From an uncultured bacterium (lineage in GTDB: Bacteria > Patescibacteriota > Minisyncoccia > SW-4-49-11), in assembly GCA_913060955.1 (NCBI GenBank), contig CAJXTH010000017.1, positions 1-10,059 on the forward strand: a DNA stretch of 10,059 nucleotides. The letters are read 5' to 3'. This document shows positions 1-4,741 of this stretch, piece by piece; within the stretch, counting starts at the first letter, position 1; the number at the start of each line of letters is the position of its first letter. The notes below the pieces were generated by a model, which was not told the origin of the DNA, made no database searches, and saw nothing but the letters and a program-made list of their open reading frames with translations. Both the position numbers and the translations under genes were made by a program.

Positions 1-149
1 TTCCGAGACCACGGCACTGCCCACAAAAAAGCTCGTGCGTCGCCCGATGATAACTCAGTATCAAAGATATAAAACCCTCCATTTACTGGAATCTTCGGCT
101 CAGAAATATCAAGAGCCTTCCCATATCCATGAATCAAAAATCGTTTCAT
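1..149 (-). CDS. N-terminal part of an unassigned protein (runs off left edge)
   Basis: An open frame starts at an ATG complementary to 147-149 and stays open to the window edge, giving at least 49 residues. It begins MKRFLIHGYGKALDIS and later reads GGFYIFDTELSSGDARAFLW. I do not recognise the family. The HGYG near the N-terminus recalls the start of some alpha/beta hydrolases, but too little is visible to claim this. Support for a real gene comes from context: an extended -10 box (170-178, minus strand) puts the expected transcript start about 14 nt before the ATG, and a 30-bp inverted repeat lies just upstream between this gene and a divergent plus-strand unit. Upstream of the ATG there is only a weak AGTAGGT-like ribosome-binding match. 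The rest of the protein is outside the window. Confidence 0.55.
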   Translation of the reverse strand, partial: MKRFLIHGYGKALDISEPKIPVNGGFYIFDTELSSGDARAFLWAVPWSR

Positions 150-169
150 ACCTACTTTGAATTGTCTTT

Positions 170-178
170 ACTATACCA
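170..178 (-). promoter_or_regulatory. Extended -10 promoter for the leftward gene
   Basis: The minus strand reads TGGTATAGT here, an extended -10 element (TG, one base, TATAGT). The expected start of transcription is near 163, leaving a leader of about 14 nt before the ATG at 149. No convincing -35 box lies 17 bp upstream. The inverted repeat at 196-225 covers roughly -33 to -62 relative to this start, so a bound regulator could affect this promoter as well as the divergent one. Confidence 0.5.
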
Positions 179-195
179 TAAATTGATCTCCGCAC

Positions 196-225
196 CTATT
201 ATGTCAATGTATGTTGACATAATAG
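196..225. promoter_or_regulatory. Perfect 12-bp inverted repeat, likely operator between divergent genes
   Basis: CTATTATGTCAA at 196-207 and TTGACATAATAG at 214-225 are exact reverse complements separated by six bases (TGTATG). The right arm contains the -35 hexamer of the rightward promoter, and the left arm lies upstream of the leftward promoter. A dimeric regulator bound here would block the plus-strand promoter directly. The regulator is not identified: no helix-turn-helix protein is visible in the window, but one of the two flanking genes could be autoregulatory. A dyad at a promoter can also form a hairpin, but its position on the -35 favours a DNA site. Confidence 0.65.
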
Positions 226-242
226 ATATCTTAATCTATAAT
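214..242 (+). promoter_or_regulatory. Perfect consensus sigma-70-type promoter
   Basis: TTGACA at 214-219 and TATAAT at 237-242 are separated by exactly 17 bp, the consensus arrangement for housekeeping sigma factors. Transcription should begin near 249. It is the only promoter in the window with both boxes perfect, and the -35 sits inside a perfect inverted repeat. That is typical of an intrinsically strong promoter held in check by a repressor. Confidence 0.8.
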
Positions 243-270
243 TCATATGCTCCTGAACATTGTGGTATCT

Positions 271-504
271 ATGATTCTTCCCGAAAAAGACAGGACTCAC
301 ACACAAACTAATTTAGTTTGTGAAACTGATTTCCAAAGATATAAGAGAACTCCCGGAGTTATTGAACGCTCTCCAGGTATACTCAAAATTCCGAGAGAAT
401 TAATATTCTCTCTTCCAGACACAATAGGGCAAGAAACTAAAAAGGCTCGTAAAGAAGCCTTCAAAACATTAGGTAGATTTGTCTACATCGCCCTTAAAGA
501 ATAA
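271..504 (+). CDS. Small unassigned protein (77 aa), or structured RNA
   Basis: This frame is open from an ATG at 247, but the predicted transcript start is near 249, so I place the start at the next in-frame ATG, 271 (77 aa, beginning MILPEKDRTHTQ). No Shine-Dalgarno sequence precedes either ATG. The product would be small and basic at the C-terminus, with a segment reading PRELIFSLPDTIGQ followed by a lysine/arginine-rich stretch; I see no known domain, membrane helix or signal peptide. Favouring a protein, the TAA stop is 1 nt before a strong terminator stem and a consensus promoter precedes the frame. Against it, the same stretch holds five local hairpins, so the unit may instead be a non-coding RNA that carries an open frame by chance. 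I leave both readings open. Confidence 0.45.
   Translation: MILPEKDRTHTQTNLVCETDFQRYKRTPGVIERSPGILKIPRELIFSLPDTIGQETKKARKEAFKTLGRFVYIALKE
302..486 (+). other. Series of local hairpins within the transcript
   Basis: Perfect stems occur at 302-322 (9 bp, 3-nt loop ATT), 348-360 (5 bp, loop CCG), 393-412 (8 bp, loop TAAT), 442-461 (6 bp, 8-nt loop) and 473-486 (5 bp, 4-nt loop), all before the terminator stem at 506-531. The 9-bp and 8-bp stems with tiny loops are unlikely by chance in so short a stretch. This could mean a regulatory RNA or a structured mRNA. I do not recognise RNase P RNA, tmRNA, 6S or SRP RNA signatures in it. Confidence 0.45.
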
Positions 505-505
505 C

Positions 506-545
506 CTCCTGAGTCACACATGATTCAGGAGCTTTTATTTCTTTT
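506..545 (+). terminator. Rho-independent terminator after the 271-504 unit
   Basis: CTCCTGAGTCA (506-516) pairs with TGATTCAGGAG (521-531) over 11 bp with one G-U pair and the loop CACA, followed by a T-rich tract from 533. It starts one base after the TAA at 502-504, so it closes the unit begun at the consensus promoter. The reverse strand has no matching T tract, so it appears one-directional. Confidence 0.8.
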
Positions 546-561
546 ATCAATACCTATTTTG

Positions 562-570
562 TGATATAGT
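562..570 (+). promoter_or_regulatory. Extended -10 promoter upstream of the tRNA region
   Basis: TGATATAGT is an extended -10 element (TG, one base, TATAGT); the -35 position is poor. Expected start is near 577, so the transcript would include the duplicated tRNA-like leader (584-714) as well as tRNA-Ser. A second possible -10, TACAAT, lies at 613-618 but has no good -35 either. Confidence 0.45.
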
Positions 571-583
571 TTTGAATGTACAT

Positions 584-759
584 CACTCCACTTTTTGTTC
601 GAACTGTGTGAGTACAATATTGGAAAGGTGCCAGAGTGGGTCGACTGTGAGCAAGCGAACAGTTGACGGGATCTCAAAAAGATCCCTGGGCAACCCGATG
701 GCACTCTACTTTTTGTTCGAACGTCAGTGAGTACTTTACATGGAAAGGTGCCAGAGTGG
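584..759 (+). repeat. Imperfect direct repeat: tRNA-Ser leader plus its 5' end, two copies
   Basis: Copy A (584-639) and copy B (702-759) are direct repeats spaced about 120 bp apart. Both begin with a block differing at one base (CACTCCACTTTTTGTT / CACTCTACTTTTTGTT) followed by CGAAC, share GTGAGTAC or a close variant, and end with an identical 19-base block starting TGGAAAGGTGCC. The last 18 bases of copy B are the first 18 bases of the tRNA-Ser gene. Copy A therefore carries the tRNA 5' end and about 38 bp of upstream flank, then diverges into unrelated sequence at 640. This could be a decayed tandem duplication or the scar of recombination at the tRNA. Confidence 0.75.
622..714 (+). ncRNA. 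Candidate cloverleaf-like structured RNA (tRNA-Ser 5' duplicate)
   Basis: After the copied tRNA 5' end, the sequence can fold into a closed multibranch structure. P1 is GTGCCA (628-633) with TGGCAC (699-704). P2 is 640-648 with 659-667 (9 bp with one G-U pair, 10-nt loop). P3 is GGGATCT (668-674) with AGATCCC (680-686), loop CAAAA. A short P4 is GGG/CCC (688-696). P2 and P3 abut with no gap. A T5 run (710-714) follows five bases after P1. It is not a functional tRNA: there is no T-loop sequence and no 3' strand for the GGAAAGG acceptor. I match it to no riboswitch or RNA family I know. A decayed tRNA duplicate, a leader element controlling the tRNA transcript, or an independent small RNA are all possible. 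Confidence 0.4.
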
Positions 760-830
760 TTGAATGGGCCGCTTTCGAAAAGCGTTGTACGGATCAAACC
801 GTACCGGAGGTTCGAATCCTCTCCTTTCCG
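742..830 (+). tRNA. tRNA-Ser (anticodon CGA)
   Basis: A complete class II tRNA is legible. The acceptor strands GGAAAGG (742-748) and CCTTTCC (823-829) pair fully and the discriminator base is G830. The anticodon loop TTCGAAA (774-780) presents CGA at 776-778, which reads the serine codon UCG. The long variable arm is a perfect 6-bp stem (GTACGG/CCGTAC) around ATCAAA, characteristic of tRNA-Ser. The T arm has GGAGG, loop TTCGAAT, CCTCT. The outermost anticodon-stem position is a C/T mismatch, and the D arm is short, as is usual for tRNA-Ser. The 3' CCA is not encoded (the next bases are CAA) and must be added by a nucleotidyltransferase. Confidence 0.93.
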
Positions 831-876
831 CAACAAAACCCCTCCAACCCCGTCTCGGACACCTACGGTTTCCGAC

Positions 877-891
877 GGGAGCAAAGCTCCC
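877..891 (+). other. Hairpin downstream of tRNA-Ser
   Basis: GGGAGC, loop AAA, GCTCCC forms a perfect 6-bp hairpin about 46 nt after the tRNA. No T tract follows directly, so it is not a clean intrinsic terminator, though it may mark the 3' end of the tRNA precursor. A weaker CAGA/TCTG hairpin with a TTTT run follows near 905-919. The remaining sequence up to 999 shows nothing else I can support. Confidence 0.35.
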
Positions 892-988
892 TGCCTTCCT
901 GAGCAGAGGTTCTGTTTTGCCTTTAAATAATTCTATTCAAAGACTGGAAGAAGAAAGACAAACGGCTTTCCGCACTACATTGATTAAC

Positions 989-994
989 TATACA
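989..994 (+). promoter_or_regulatory. Possible -10 box giving a leaderless mRNA
   Basis: TATACA lies 5 nt before the ATG at 1000, so transcription would start at or next to the A of the ATG and the mRNA would be leaderless. This would explain why the gene has no ribosome-binding site. The -35 region (around 966-971) is a poor match, so this is tentative. Confidence 0.3.
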
Positions 995-999
995 TTTGA

Positions 1000-1629
1000 A
1001 TGAATTTCACTCACTCTCAGATTTCCAATCAGATTCATCTAATCACCTTTGAAAGCCAACTCGAGATTACCTCTACTCTACTTCGAATTCAGGAGCACTA
1101 TGAGTCACCCGAATTTCGAGGAAAAATATTCTCTTTAGATGAGTACCAAGCCTGGTACACAAAACTCAAGGGAGATTTTACGTACTACACTGATTGGAAT
1201 GGCTTTAATTTTCCATCATATATATTGAAACCTTTTTGGGACGGAAAGTTCGATCCACTTTCAGAAAAAGAGCAGGCCATAGTAGATCTATTCCGAGGAA
1301 AAACCGAGCCATTTTATGTAATTGGTGTCCACAAGGGAATGTCAGAAGAAAAAGTAGATTCACTCCTGACTCACGAAACTGCTCATGGACTCTATTACAC
1401 CAATCCAGACTACAAATCCCAAATTGACCAGATTTTATCTGAGTATGACCTCGCAAGCATCAAGTCTGAGTTAGCATCCTTGGGAGGATATCACGAAGCG
1501 GTACTTCAGGACGAATGCCATGCCTATGGAATTGATTCCAGTTCCAAGCTCAAAACTCCAATTCCTGAGGAAATGAGAAGCCGACTCCGAACAGTCTACC
1601 AAGAATACCAAAAAGAGCTCCAGATCTAG
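1000..1629 (+). CDS. Predicted HExxH zinc metallopeptidase-like protein (209 aa)
   Basis: The 209-residue product carries HETAH at residues 125-129, an HExxH motif in a helix-like context (LLTHETAHGLYY). In zinc metallopeptidases the two histidines bind zinc and the glutamate activates water. About 45 residues on, a second conserved-looking segment reads YHEAVLQDECHAYG; E172 is a reasonable candidate third ligand in a gluzincin-like arrangement, which is inference. There is no signal peptide or membrane segment, so a cytoplasmic location is expected. I do not recognise the family and cannot name a substrate. The ATG at 1000 is the first of the frame, has no Shine-Dalgarno sequence, and may begin a leaderless mRNA. 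The stop codon TAG lies inside the terminator stem. The gene stands alone on the plus strand, convergent with the minus-strand genes that follow. Confidence 0.8.
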   Translation: MNFTHSQISNQIHLITFESQLEITSTLLRIQEHYESPEFRGKIFSLDEYQAWYTKLKGDFTYYTDWNGFNFPSYILKPFWDGKFDPLSEKEQAIVDLFRGKTEPFYVIGVHKGMSEEKVDSLLTHETAHGLYYTNPDYKSQIDQILSEYDLASIKSELASLGGYHEAVLQDECHAYGIDSSSKLKTPIPEEMRSRLRTVYQEYQKELQI

Positions 1630-1641
1630 GAGCTCTTTTTT
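1611..1641. terminator. Bidirectional terminator between convergent genes
   Basis: AAAAGAGCTCC (1611-1621) and GGAGCTCTTTT (1629-1639) form a perfect 11-bp stem around a 7-nt loop, with T6 at 1636-1641 on the plus strand and A5 at 1610-1614, which gives T5 on the minus strand. It can stop both the plus-strand gene and the minus-strand membrane-protein gene ending at 1663. Its left arm codes for the last residues of the plus-strand protein, and the loop and right arm carry its stop codon. Confidence 0.88.
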
Positions 1642-1662
1642 ATCTAATTCGATTCCCTCATG

Positions 1663-2466
1663 TTATAGAGATCTTTCTCCACCTTCTCGAATAGTATAAA
1701 ACACAGCAGCAGTGATATATGCTTGAGCGATAGACAGTAGTCCTCCCAAAATGGCAATAATTACTGCGAATGAACCTGGAAGAGTTACAGATACAATTTC
1801 TGCATCTGAAGCAACTTGGGATTCCATTTCGGGCATTGCAGCAAGCATCCCTCCAATTCCTGAGGCAATTCCAAATACAAATGCAATTCCTCCAATAATG
1901 AGAGCAAGGATAAATAGCTGAACAAAATTATCCCGAACCATTCGTTCACTCATCCGTAATGTCTGAAGAAGATTCAGCTGCTTTTCTTCGGTAAACAAGT
2001 AACTCATGAAACCACCAAATATAGAGAGATAAATAAGAGCGACAATGAATACCAGTGTTGCGAGAACAGCTCCTCCAATCAAAATAGGATTAACTGTTAC
2101 AACGGCAGGAACAATCACTCCTGTCAAAAGACCAAATACGACTACAAAGAGCGCGAACACTTGAATTCCCTTCCGCAATAATGCGGGGATTCTCCCTACT
2201 GCTTTTCGAAACTGAAGTCCGAGAGGTTGCTTTGACTTGATCGCCACCTGAATTAATAGGAATGAAATTACTGTCAAAGCAATACCAAACCCAGCCATTA
2301 TCAATGGTACACCGATAGTGGAAAGTTCTTCTGTTTCATCTACTGGTGGTTGAACTACCTGAATATAGCTTAACCCAGAGTACACAACAAGAGTCAAGAC
2401 AGCAATGGCAGGCTGTTCTTTGATTGTTCGAAGTGCTCTTCGAAAAGAAGCTTCAATAAGAGACAT
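1663..2466 (-). CDS. Polytopic membrane protein of unknown function (267 aa)
   Basis: The protein has a short cytoplasmic-looking N-terminus (MSLIEASFRRALRTIKEQP) and about six hydrophobic segments, near residues 20-38, 51-73, 99-124, 128-151, 181-209 and 231-256. A charged stretch around 155-180 (TEEKQLNLLQTLRMSERMVRDN) separates the fourth and fifth segments. The layout resembles loosely defined families of membrane proteins such as DUF975-like or glycerophosphodiester phosphodiesterase membrane-domain proteins, but I see no diagnostic motif and make no assignment. It has its own extended -10 promoter (2491-2499), which overlaps the end of the upstream 117-aa gene, so it can be expressed separately or by read-through. 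No Shine-Dalgarno sequence precedes the ATG. A bidirectional terminator lies just past its stop. Confidence 0.8.
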   Translation of the reverse strand: MSLIEASFRRALRTIKEQPAIAVLTLVVYSGLSYIQVVQPPVDETEELSTIGVPLIMAGFGIALTVISFLLIQVAIKSKQPLGLQFRKAVGRIPALLRKGIQVFALFVVVFGLLTGVIVPAVVTVNPILIGGAVLATLVFIVALIYLSIFGGFMSYLFTEEKQLNLLQTLRMSERMVRDNFVQLFILALIIGGIAFVFGIASGIGGMLAAMPEMESQVASDAEIVSVTLPGSFAVIIAILGGLLSIAQAYITAAVFYTIREGGERSL

Positions 2467-2490
2467 AGATATAGATTAATTAGTACTTTT

Positions 2491-2499
2491 AGTATAGCA
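2491..2499 (-). promoter_or_regulatory. Extended -10 promoter for the 267-aa membrane protein
   Basis: The minus strand reads TGCTATACT, an extended -10 element; the -35 position is poor. Transcription would begin near 2484, about 18 nt before the ATG at 2466. The element lies immediately after the stop codon of the preceding gene. Confidence 0.55.
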
Positions 2500-2507
2500 C
2501 AACTGGG

Positions 2508-2861
2508 TTATCCCAATCGCTTGAGAACCTCTTCCAGGAGTTCTGCGAGCTTTTCAGCTGCTTGGCTATTTTCTCCTACTCCAAAATACTGTTCTACGGT
2601 ATCTGCTGTGATTGGCTCTCGAAAGTCTCGCGGAATAGCCACCGTTCCATACCCAGAAATAGTTACAAAGAGTTCTGCTCGTCGACTAAACAATGGTCGA
2701 GGCAAGCTAAAGAGCAAAGTATATCGAGTGAATCGTTCATCAGACCACCCCACAACAATCGAACCATGCATCATGAGTTCGTTGGCAATAAAGTCCCAGG
2801 TGTCTGGATGATTGATGGATTCTCCGTACTGGTTCTGGAAGTGCTTGTGTGAAATCTGCAT
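2508..2861 (-). CDS. Unassigned soluble protein (117 aa)
   Basis: The 117-residue product has no membrane segment or signal peptide. It has a mixed central part (around 33-80, with the segments SIVVGWSDERFTRYTLLFSLP and SGYGTVAIPRDFREPI) that looks like beta-strand, and a C-terminal amphipathic helix rich in leucine, glutamate and lysine (residues 98-116). I do not recognise a family. The start codon follows the stop of the 207-aa gene by 8 nt, so the two are probably co-transcribed. No Shine-Dalgarno sequence is present before the ATG (GTATCCTC precedes it). Its frame is long for its size and the gene fits tightly between neighbours, which supports it being real. Confidence 0.7.
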   Translation of the reverse strand: MQISHKHFQNQYGESINHPDTWDFIANELMMHGSIVVGWSDERFTRYTLLFSLPRPLFSRRAELFVTISGYGTVAIPRDFREPITADTVEQYFGVGENSQAAEKLAELLEEVLKRLG

Positions 2862-2869
2862 GAGGATAC

Positions 2870-3493
2870 TTAGTATTTACTTTGGAAGAAATAGAAGAGA
2901 GCTGGCTGGATATCGTGAGCCCAGTTTTGGGCCTGCTCTTTTCCTTCTTCTGTTACCGGAAAACAATTTCCCATCATTCGATTGACAATATCTTCGAATT
3001 CTCCGGCATTTGTTCGCAAAGCCAGAGTTTCGTTCTCAATCATAAGAGGAACATAGTAGTACTCTTGTCCAGGAAGCAATCCCCGAGCAAATTCGTTTTT
3101 GATAGCTCGCAAGATCATTTTGATCAGCCGAGCTGCATGAGAAGCATCTCGATCACGAAGTTTTCCCATGAAATAGTTTCCACTCTCGATCAACTTGTCC
3201 TCTTCATTGGCCCCAGAATATTTCTTTGACATTGGCTGAAGCCGAGGATCAATATACACGTACTGATCCAAAACCCCCGGAATCGAAAACTCACTTTCCT
3301 CATGAGGAGGAAGTAATTCAAAGGTATCTGCATGCTTTTGAACAACACTTGCTGGAATCTGAACCATGCCATACGGCTTCACTTTCACATAAGCATGCAA
3401 ATCTCGCATGTATTCAATAACCTCTCCTCGCTTCAGGAAAGTCATACTATCCAGGTGTTCGAAATCTTGGGTGAGCTTGTATCGATGAGCCAT
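2870..3493 (-). CDS. Unassigned soluble protein (207 aa)
   Basis: The frame is open further upstream, to 3565, but I start it at the ATG at 3493. That ATG is 4 nt after the TAA of the upstream 72-aa gene, and the longer version would overlap almost all of that gene's second half. The product begins MAHRYKLTQDFEHLDS. Residues 1 to about 62 are basic and strand-like, with short turns (LKRGEVIEYMRDLHAYVKV), and could form a small SH3-like barrel, which is a guess from sequence texture only. The C-terminal part (around 95-207) looks helical and contains no catalytic motif I know. There is no signal peptide or membrane segment. It is the middle gene of a three-gene cluster and has no Shine-Dalgarno site, so translation probably depends on coupling to the gene before it. 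Confidence 0.72.
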   Translation of the reverse strand: MAHRYKLTQDFEHLDSMTFLKRGEVIEYMRDLHAYVKVKPYGMVQIPASVVQKHADTFELLPPHEESEFSIPGVLDQYVYIDPRLQPMSKKYSGANEEDKLIESGNYFMGKLRDRDASHAARLIKMILRAIKNEFARGLLPGQEYYYVPLMIENETLALRTNAGEFEDIVNRMMGNCFPVTEEGKEQAQNWAHDIQPALFYFFQSKY

Positions 3494-3497
3494 AGAT

Positions 3498-3716
3498 TTA
3501 CGAAAGTAAGAATATAACTTGCGCGACAAGGAGAGACGCCCCAATACTCCAGGTTCCCAAAACAATCACAGAGAAACTCTGTAATTCTCCCTTCTCATTC
3601 GGATCCATATCCTCCACGATCCCAGTGACAATCAAAACAAACAGAATCGTGATAAAACTCGTTACAGCGATACTGACAAGAGCGATAACCCAAATTTGTA
3701 TAAAATCAAGTAACAT
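3498..3716 (-). CDS. Small two-helix membrane protein (72 aa)
   Basis: The 72-residue product has two hydrophobic segments, about residues 6-33 and 47-71, joined by an acidic loop (EDMDPNEKGELQS). It is probably an integral inner-membrane hairpin with both ends on the same side. I recognise no family. It is the first gene of a cluster with the 207-aa and 117-aa proteins, preceded by a promoter with a perfect -35 box at 3759-3787. The predicted leader is about 36 nt without a clear Shine-Dalgarno site (CTAACTGTCA precedes the ATG). A membrane hairpin made together with two soluble proteins could anchor them, but that is only suggested by position. Confidence 0.65.
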   Translation of the reverse strand: MLLDFIQIWVIALVSIAVTSFITILFVLIVTGIVEDMDPNEKGELQSFSVIVLGTWSIGASLLVAQVIFLLS

Positions 3717-3758
3717 TGACAGTTAGGTTAGCTTCACTCACCCTCAGGTAAGCTTACT

Positions 3759-3787
3759 AAACTACCACAAAGTACACCTTCTGTCAA
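3759..3787 (-). promoter_or_regulatory. Promoter of the 72/207/117-aa gene cluster
   Basis: On the minus strand TTGACA (3787-3782) is followed after 17 bp by TAGTTT (3764-3759), preceded by TGG, which makes an extended -10. The expected start is near 3752. It falls in the palindrome GTAAGCTTAC (3748-3757), which could be a regulator site or chance. The promoter lies just after the secF stop codon. No terminator is evident between secF and this promoter, so some read-through from secF is possible. Confidence 0.55.
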
Positions 3788-3804
3788 CAAATTATTACAT
3801 TGTT

Positions 3805-4737
3805 TTAAAGATCTTTTTTGAATCGAAGTCGATAGATCAATACCAAGAGCGGAGAGGCAATAAAGATAGAAGAGTATGTTCCAAACAAGATCCCGAGAAA
3901 TAGTGCCAAGGCAAAGTACTGAACACTCTGTCCTCCAAAGAGGAAAATAGCTCCCAGAACTACCAACAACGTAAGAGAAGTATTCATAGATCGAGCTAAG
4001 GTCTGAGAGACACTCGTTCCGACAACCTCCTCAAATCGATGGCCTCCAATTTTTCGCAGATTTTCTCGTACCCGGTCAAAAACAACAATTGTATCGTTTA
4101 CTGATGCTCCCAAAATTGACAAAAGGGCAATGATAAATAACAAATCGATTTGGACAATCTCAAGAGACGAAAGCACTGCAAAAATTCCTACCGGAATGGC
4201 AATATCATGAAATAGGGCAATAATAGCCGAAAGTCCATAATAAAACGACGGAACCGGATGAGAAATTCCCCGAAAGACATAGGTAATAAAGGCAATAATT
4301 CCGAACAAAACCACCACAATTGCTACTAGAGATCGATTTCGAAGCTCTTGCCCAACCGTAGGACTTACAGTAGCAGATGACAATTCCTCTACCACATCAG
4401 CTTTGGAGATTTCTTCCGTATCATAAGCTGTTCTCACAACTTCTAAGACTTCTTCAGACTCAGCATCGGTAGCAAACGGAGCAAACTCAGCTCGATAGGT
4501 TGAGTCACCAGTTCGGGTTACCGAACGAGGAACTAAATCTGTCTCTTCATCAGCAATCAAGACTTCTTTTAATTCTTGGGAACTTGGATCTGCATTCGCA
4601 ATACGAAATTCCAAGACACTTCCACCTACAAAGTCAGCTCCAAATGAAAGACCAAAAATTGCCAAACTCATCAGTGATACAATCACAAACACCAGTCCAA
4701 TCGAGAGCCACAATCGCGCATACCGTATTACAAACAT
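3805..4737 (-). CDS. secF: Protein export membrane protein SecF (310 aa)
   Basis: SecF works with SecD in the cytoplasmic membrane, using the proton-motive force to help complete translocation of proteins pushed through SecYEG by SecA. The family signature FGADFVGGSVLEF is at residues 32-44 after the first membrane helix (about 10-30). An extracytoplasmic domain follows to about 135, ending in SPTVGQEL (125-132). Five further helices fill about 135-302. The conserved GASVNDTIVVFDRVREN is at 210-226 and TLARSMNTSLTLL at 246-258. Length is typical of a bacterial SecF. It starts 4 nt after the secD stop, preceded by TAGGA at a short spacing, one of only two Shine-Dalgarno-like sites in the window, so it is almost certainly translated from the secD transcript. 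Confidence 0.96.
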   Translation of the reverse strand: MFVIRYARLWLSIGLVFVIVSLMSLAIFGLSFGADFVGGSVLEFRIANADPSSQELKEVLIADEETDLVPRSVTRTGDSTYRAEFAPFATDAESEEVLEVVRTAYDTEEISKADVVEELSSATVSPTVGQELRNRSLVAIVVVLFGIIAFITYVFRGISHPVPSFYYGLSAIIALFHDIAIPVGIFAVLSSLEIVQIDLLFIIALLSILGASVNDTIVVFDRVRENLRKIGGHRFEEVVGTSVSQTLARSMNTSLTLLVVLGAIFLFGGQSVQYFALALFLGILFGTYSSIFIASPLLVLIYRLRFKKDL

Positions 4738-4741
4738 ATTC

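Noticed and set aside
129..311. 60-aa plus-strand open frame
   Set aside because: It runs across the inverted repeat, the consensus promoter and the start of the divergent gene, so most of it would not be transcribed from the visible promoter.
249..545. Known housekeeping RNA (tmRNA, RNase P RNA, 6S, SRP RNA)
   Set aside because: None of the conserved cores or a tRNA-like end could be found, so only an unassigned structured RNA is proposed.
584..830. CRISPR array or mobile-element attachment site
   Set aside because: There are only two imperfect repeats, they include tRNA sequence, and no integrase, cas gene or spacer series is visible.
525..884. 119-aa minus-strand open frame antisense to the tRNA region
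   Set aside because: Its translation (RKGEDSNLRYG) is the familiar artefact of reading a tRNA gene on the opposite strand.
877..891. Intrinsic terminator for tRNA-Ser
   Set aside because: The hairpin is perfect but no T tract follows it, so it is listed only as a hairpin.
3494..3565. Longer N-terminus for the 207-aa protein
   Set aside because: The extra 24 codons overlap the 72-aa membrane protein gene, whose stop is 4 nt before the ATG at 3493; the shorter form fits the operon.
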